A stretch of DNA of 23,820 nt, from the NCBI GenBank assembly GCA_036897485.1, contig JAYMTF010001371.1, forward strand, positions 1-23,820, in the 5' to 3' direction. The DNA comes from Pelargonium nanum (Eukaryota; Streptophyta; Magnoliopsida; Geraniales; Geraniaceae). Position 1 is the first letter of the stretch, and each line of letters begins with the position of its first letter. Under the pieces are notes generated by a model that was not told the origin of the DNA, made no database searches, and worked only from the letters and a program-made list of their open reading frames with translations. This document shows, in pieces, positions 18,515 to 23,820 of the stretch. The translations under genes were made by a program, and so were the position numbers.

Positions 18515-19222
18515 ATGTTTAAGTCCAAACCAAAGTTGAAACGGTCTTGAAACCAAACTAGTTTCTCTCTTTTCTTTATTTTCTAACATTGACACCATTA
18601 TGGTTAATTTATCAAGACTTGGAAGCATGTACATGCAGGGCCAGGAAAGCCAATAAGAGGTCAGAGAGTTTGGCAATTTTGTCCATGACTTGCCAGCACT
18701 AGTGCTTGCTTGCCACTGTCCAAGAAACCTTTAAAACGGTGTCGTTTAGCCCTCTTAGCACAGAAGAGGTAGGCATGTAGATTGATAGATAGATCATAGA
18801 CATGGAGAGATAGATACCTACCTTGACCTTGTGTTACAAAACCAGTAGGTTCCAGCATGGTACATTACAGTGAGGCCAGTTCTGTTTGCACTGTGAGGCC
18901 TTGACAAATCTAATGGAGATCCCAAAACTTTAAAGCAAATTCAGTACATGAAAACATTAAATATTGGCTTAACACAAAAGAGAGAGACACATTGCTATAA
19001 CTGCAGGGTTTTCCATGGATTCTATAGAGAATATAGGTGGTGTTTGTGTTTGTGTTTTGGGGCAAGCTTTGATCTTTTGGATATTTCCTGTATTTCATTT
19101 TCTTGAATTTTAATGGGTCTTTAAAGAAAAAGAAAAAGAAAGGCAAAGGACAAAGGCAAGAAGGAGAATAGTGTAGGGTCTTAAAGCAAAAGAAGAGGTC
19201 TCTTTCTCAAACACAGATCCCA
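18515..19222. other. Proximal upstream region of ANT
   Basis: Presumed promoter. No sure TATA box is visible; CTATAGAGAATATAGG near 19021-19036 is the nearest candidate. A purine-rich stretch at about 19120-19200 (AAAGAAAAAGAAAAAG) and a CT-rich TCTCTTTCTC follow, which is usual for a plant leader. No gene is seen on either strand. Confidence 0.45.
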
Positions 19223-19529
19223 ATGGAGGGAATGCAGGAAAGATGCCCAGCAATATGTATTGCTTGCTTGCTGGATTGATGTGGAGCTCATTCTTTTTGT
19301 TTAGTTTAAAGGAACTTGCTTTGTTCTCTTTAGAAATCTTTTCAGAGAGAGACAGAGAAACAGCATGATTCAGTTGCAGGAATTGGATTGTAGTATTAGA
19401 TTTAGATGCATTGCATAACAGATGGGTGCTTTGGATTTTTGTAAAACAAAAACACTACCCATTGTTTCAAATATGGAGTTGGAGATTTTTTGGGGTTTTT
19501 GGAAGGAAATGATTGTGTTTCTCTGTTAG
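19223..19529 (+). promoter_or_regulatory. Candidate upstream ORFs in ANT leader
   Basis: Three complete short ORFs precede the ANT start: 19223-19279 (18 codons plus stop), 19365-19418 (17 plus stop) and 19422-19529 (35 plus stop). The third is in the same frame as ANT and ends at TAG three bases before another in-frame ATG (19533), which itself runs into ANT without a stop. If transcription starts upstream of 19223, these would be expected to reduce or regulate ANT translation. The transcript start is not known, so this is conditional. Confidence 0.45.
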
Positions 19530-19607
19530 CCAATGATTGATTTGTGTTGCACCAAAGAAAAAATCTCTCCTCCTCCTCCTTCTGAGTCCTCATTGTTTAA
19601 CAAGATC

Positions 19608-22238
19608 ATGAAGTCCATGAACAATGATGATGACAACAATGGTGGCAGCAACTGGTTGGGTTTCTCTCTCTCCCCTCAATCTTCTTCTGGTGTTGCTGTT
19701 GTTGCTGGTTCTGAGTTTCATGACTCTCCACCACCTCACCTCAGCAACTATGGCATTTTCTATGGAGTTGAAGGAGAAAATGGTGGTGTTGGTGGTGGTG
19801 GCTCCTCCTATTCAGCTCTTTCCATGATGCCACTCAAGTCTGATGGGTCTCTCTGCATAATGGAAGCTCTCACCAGGTCTCAGCAACCACAGCAAGGTCA
19901 GTGTTTTTAAAAATCTGTGCTTTGTTTTGTTTTGAAAGCTCTGTTTGTTGAATCTTTACATGCACAAAAACAGCTACTACTATGGGAGTAACAGCTTCAA
20001 CTCCAAAATTGGAGGACTTCTTTGGTGGTGCATCCATGGGGACCCACCACCATCATCACTATGAGAACAATGACAGAGAAGCCATGGCTCTCAGCTTGGA
20101 CAGCATGTCTAGTTACAACCAAAATTGCCTCAACCATCTCCACCAGACCAGCACAAGGCCTCAAGAGCCTCAACAGCCTCAACAGTATCATTATAGCAAT
20201 TACTCTCCTTTCAGAAGCCATGAGACCCAGCTTTTAGATTCCAGTCTCCAGCTCCCAACCACTGCAGATGATGGGTTTTGTAGCATGAAGAACTGGGTTG
20301 CAAGAAACTTCCCAGCAAACCATGCATTGGAGCAGAAAATGGTGGGTTGCATGGGTGAGAATGGGGGTGAATCTGGGTCCATGAGTGCAGTGACATATGG
20401 GGATTTACAGTCCTTGAGCTTGTCCATGAGCCCTGGCTCTCAGTCTAGCTGTGTCACAGGCTCACAGCAAATCCAACCTCCTGGGAGTGACTGTTTGCCC
20501 ATGGAAATCACCAAGAAAAGAGGAGCTGAGAAGGTGGATCAGAAGCAAATTACTCACAGGAAGTCCATAGACACATTTGGACAGAGGACTTCTCAGTATA
20601 GAGGTGTCACAAGGTTGGTTCCTTTCACTTTCTTGCACTTCTTGCTTTCTTGAATCTTTCTAGTCTCTCAACTCAAGCAACTCACTCAACATCTTGCTCA
20701 GGCATAGATGGACTGGAAGATATGAAGCTCATTTATGGGACAACAGCTGCAAGAAAGAAGGCCAAAGCAGGAAGGGAAGGCAAGGTCTGTGTTGTATAAT
20801 ACATAATTTACTTGGCTCTTTCATGCTTAGCAATCTAGCTAGAATGCTAATTTTTGTTTCTATTTTTCCATGAACTTGCTTGCTGGGTGGATTCGATTTC
20901 AATCAAATTATGCTTCTCAGTGTATCTTGGTGAGCCTTTTGTTTTTGGTGTCTTGAACACAATGGTCAAGTTTTGAACATATCTTGTGTGTTGTTATGTT
21001 TATGTTCATCAAGTGATTCCAAAATTTTGATTTTAGGAGGCTATGATATGGAAGAGAAAGCTGCAAGAGCTTATGATCAAGCTGCACTCAAGTATTGGGG
21101 ACCCTCAACCCATATCAATTTCTCAGTAATAACTTTTATGCCACATGCAGTTTCTTTCAAAACCCAACTTTTGTTTGGTTCTTTGTAGCTTACTTGCTAC
21201 TATTATGTCAATTTTGTAGCTGGAAAACTATCAGCAAGAACTCGAGCAAATGAAGAACATGACTCGACAAGAATATGTAGCACACTTGAGAAGGTAAAAC
21301 AAAACCCGAGCTTCGATATGTTCTTGGATTGAGGTTTTTTTTTATCATCTTTCAGCTATGAAATTGTGTTGGAATTTGCAGGAAAAGCAGTGGATTCTCG
21401 AGGGGAGCTTCGATATATAGAGGAGTGACAAGGTCTTATTGTCACACTATTGTACACAATTATACACAAATTAGCAAAAGAATTTTCCCCTGAAATGTCT
21501 GTTTCTGTTTTGGTTTTTAGCAGACACCATCAACATGGTCGCTGGCAGGCTCGAATTGGCAGAGTTGCTGGGAACAAAGACCTCTATCTCGGGACATTCA
21601 GTAAGTTGTTTCATGAATTCTTGAAAACCAAGATTGTATCAAGAAACCATTTCATGAGCAAAACTTAGATTTATGTGCTACTGTTATGAGTTCTTGAAAA
21701 TCAAGAAACCATTTTATCAGCAAAACTTAGATTTATGTACTAATCTTTGGCGATTTCAGGCACGCAAGAGGAGGCAGCTGAAGCATACGACATAGCTGCG
21801 ATCAAGTTTCGAGGAGTCAATGCTGTGACAAACTTTGATGTAGCAAGGTACAATGTGGAGAGGATCATGGAAAGCAACACACTTCTTGCTGGTGAATTCG
21901 CGAAGCGAAACAAGGAAGTTGCTGTCACTACTAATGCTCTAACCAACGGAGCTACTCATCAAGAAGCTGAAGATTCTTCGAGGACTCGAGTTTTGAATCC
22001 ATCCTCTTCCCTTGTGACTAGCTTGGGAAGCTGCTCAAGAGAAGGCAGTCCTGAGAGGGTCAAGAGCCTGCCAATGCTCTTTGCTATGCCATCTCAGGCC
22101 GCGCCAGCTTCATCGAAGCTGTTCTCATCATCTAGTGCAGATAATGGTGCTGTGAGTTCTTGGATCCCAACAGCCCAGCTGAGGCCTCCTCTGTCCATGC
22201 CTCACATGCCAGTTTATGCAGCATGGACAGATGCATGA
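19608..22238 (+). CDS. ANT: AINTEGUMENTA-type AP2 transcription factor
   Basis: Nine exons, 19608-19896, 19974-20613, 20702-20784, 20921-20929, 21037-21125, 21220-21293, 21382-21432, 21524-21600 and 21760-22238, join in frame to 596 aa. I chose 19608 ([11 protein letters not shown] at -3) because it matches the ANT start; 19533 would add 25 residues. N-terminal ANT motifs: WLGFSLSP at 16-23, [15 protein letters not shown] at 74-88, KLEDFFG at 108-114, [11 protein letters not shown] before the DNA-binding part. [14 protein letters not shown] at 291-304 leads into AP2 repeat 1 (304-370), a linker, and AP2 repeat 2 (406-464, [16 protein letters not shown]). The end [13 protein letters not shown] matches the ANT C-terminus rather than PLETHORA or BABY BOOM. 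Repeat 1 has [11 protein letters not shown] where Arabidopsis has AYDLAALKYWG. ANT is a nuclear regulator of cell number and growth in leaf and floral primordia. His-, Gln- and Asn-rich runs lie in residues 100-200. Confidence 0.95.
20921..20929 (+). other. ANT: 9-base micro-exon of ANT (exon 4)
   Basis: TGTATCTTG between CTCAG and GTGAGC completes Q-VYL-GG across exons 3 to 5 (phase 1 on both sides). Without it, exon 3 joins exon 5 in frame and loses three residues from AP2 repeat 1. The same tiny exon is a hallmark of AP2/ANT family genes, and automated gene finders often miss it. Confidence 0.93.
21618..21744 (+). repeat. Imperfect tandem duplication in ANT intron 8
   Basis: Unit 1 (21618-21682) and unit 2 (21691-21744) share TTCTTGAAAA, ATCAAGAAACCATTT, AGCAAAACTTAGATTTATGT and CTA at a spacing of about 73, shortening to about 61 after a gap. 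Unit 2 lacks 12 bases present in unit 1. It fills most of the 159-base intron, so the intron roughly doubled by a local duplication. Confidence 0.8.
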
Positions 22239-23820
22239 GAGGCTTGGAGTTTAGAGTCTTTTGGGGGAAAATGTGGACAAGAACAGTCTCTACAATGTGG
22301 TTTGAAATGAAAAGAGAATGATGAGTGGAGTTTATGGAATGATTCATGATTAGATTCAGCTTTTTTTATATAGGTCTTGCTCTTAAGTACAAAGAAAAGA
22401 AGCATCACTCATTGTCTTTGATTTGAGCCCTTTTTGACTACTGCACTATTTATCTCCAATATGGTCATGAAAAGCATTGCCATCTCCACTTTCTTGGCTA
22501 AGCTTTCTCCAAAGGTAACAAGCAATCAAATTTTGATATGTAATTGAAAAATAACCAAAGAAATTTGATTGTTGCATGCTTGAGGGGCAGTTAATTTGAG
22601 AAATGACTTATTTTATGTTTATAAATATTTAAAATAGACATCCAAACAAGACTTCAGTGTGTGATTTTAAGCATGCATAATGTTACACGCTATCAGTACG
22701 AGTTTTTAAACAAGACTTGAGTTTTCAGCTTGGCCCGTTTAAGTCAGTAACCCGCATTGTTAGATCTTATGACCTCAACATTCAATTATATTATCCAAAA
22801 CAAGGCCCATTACTGATTTTTTTGTATTTGTACTACAGTACAAATGATGTGATTGATGAGGCTAATGTCACCACCATATCCATATACTTTGTGTAGTTGG
22901 AGTATATACCCACACCAACATCATGTCATGCAATGAGGTGACAAAAAGATATTATCTTGTCTTGGGGGACCAATTTGGGCTTTCAAGGCCCAAAAAGCCT
23001 AGAGAATAGAGGGCCTCACAATTTACTAGAGGCTTTCAAGGCCCCAAAACTCACAAATCTGACCACAACCAAAACAAGGTTCCATTTTCATGGGCCCCTT
23101 CAAAGATTTGATCCTTCACTTTCATTTGGCCCATATGAATATCCCTCCTAGAACCATGAATCACACTCCCAACACTTTGTTGGTTTGTTGTAGTTTGAGC
23201 AATGCTCTTCTCTTGGCTCCTTGTTCCTCCACTATAGAGGAATCTAGGAACCTAGCTAGGTCAATCCTTAGGCAAGGTATGGGGACCATTTTTTTATGTT
23301 TATAAGTCAAGCTTGATTAGGTATATTTTTAGTTTGGGTTGACATGTTCAATTCTTACAGTTCAACTATCCATTTTATGTTCACAAATCTAACTCACAAT
23401 AGCCAAATAAAATTTGGTACATTTTGTAACACTGTTGTCTTGCTATTTTGGAGACATCTTTTCACGTATTTCAAATCATTTTAACGGAATGATTGTAATG
23501 GTATACTCTCGTATTATCAATATATATTTACAAAAATCTTTAGATGTTGTCTCTAAAATTTGAACTCATATGACCAATACGAGAGCAAATATTTTTATCA
23601 AGAAGAACTTTTATATAGTCATTTACTTACTATTACTTTTGCTTATAATTGAACATCTTGTCTGATAGTTGTGCTGAGTAGTTAGGTTAAAAAAATAATT
23701 TAAAACTTGCTTACCAACAAAGATAAGATATGATAATATGATAATCTTTCTTATATCTATAATCAAGATATATACACGTTGAGTCAAGTATAATTAAGAT
23801 ATTTTATATTATTATTATTA
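22239..23820. other. 3' flank of ANT, no supported gene
   Basis: The first 200-250 bases should be the ANT 3' UTR (AAGTACAAAGAAAAG near 22386; no perfect AATAAA). Beyond that the sequence is mostly AT-rich intergenic. A stretch at about 22957-23276 has more even composition: an open frame from 23156 ends at a donor-like CAAG|GTATGG (23276), but its peptide is not recognisable. The last 500 bases are AT-rich with TTATTA repeats at the edge. Confidence 0.5.

Noticed and set aside
22957-23305. Open frames with a donor-like site at 23276 suggesting a further gene
   Set aside because: The peptides have no recognised motif, no second exon is visible, and the frame is short. It is kept only as a remark in the 3' flank entry.
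1-23820. CRISPR arrays, bacterial operons, integrated virus or organelle insertions
   Set aside because: No regularly spaced repeats, no polycistronic ORF runs, no reverse transcriptase, capsid or integrase coding sequence, and no tRNA or rRNA gene was seen on either strand.

Overview
The window is nuclear DNA of a flowering plant, most likely a eudicot. The evidence is: short exons with GT..AG introns, an AT-rich intergenic background, a chloroplast-targeted PSI antenna gene (LHCA1), an AINTEGUMENTA-type double-AP2 gene with its 9-base micro-exon, and several short non-autonomous transposon relics. The species cannot be fixed from sequence alone. There is no bacterial operon, CRISPR array, phage or organelle genome here, and I see no sign of a novel multi-gene system.

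Layout. 1-1700: intergenic, partly made of an LTR-like relic on the minus strand. 1987-5231 (+): copy A of a plastid thioredoxin-fold PRXL2/AAED1-like gene (7 exons, 260 aa). 5642-6595 (-): LHCA1 (2 exons, 246 aa). 7971-10637 (+): copy B of the PRXL2-like gene (7 exons, 256 aa). 11249-12647 (+) and 13976-15508 (+): a second tandem pair, two-RRM RNA-binding proteins of the plant hnRNP type (373 and 401 aa). 15509-19607: long intergenic/leader region with one exon-like block, one small inverted-repeat element and upstream ORFs. 19608-22238 (+): ANT (9 exons, 596 aa). 22239-23820: 3' flank with no gene I can support.

The main story is two gene duplications with unequal fates. In the PRXL2 pair, copy B keeps the Cys-Pro-Cys-Cys motif that I associate with this plant family. 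Copy A has Cys-Tyr-Cys-Ser, so its CxxC has become CxxS, and it has a 3-codon deletion. Intron 1 of each copy carries its own small transposon flanked by a perfect 8-bp duplication (hAT-like). Copy B supplies a recognisable empty site for the insertion in copy A. The two promoters still share a 16-bp identical block and an E2F-like block. The LHCA1 gene lies antisense between the two copies. In the RRM pair the upstream copy has diverged more in its C-terminal half, and its intron holds a repeat related to one in the LHCA1 intron.

The genes are not a pathway: antenna protein, plastid redox protein, RNA-binding proteins and a growth-control transcription factor are ordinary unlinked plant functions. 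Exon boundaries are inferred from splice consensus, reading-frame continuity and comparison between paralogs; no transcript data were available.
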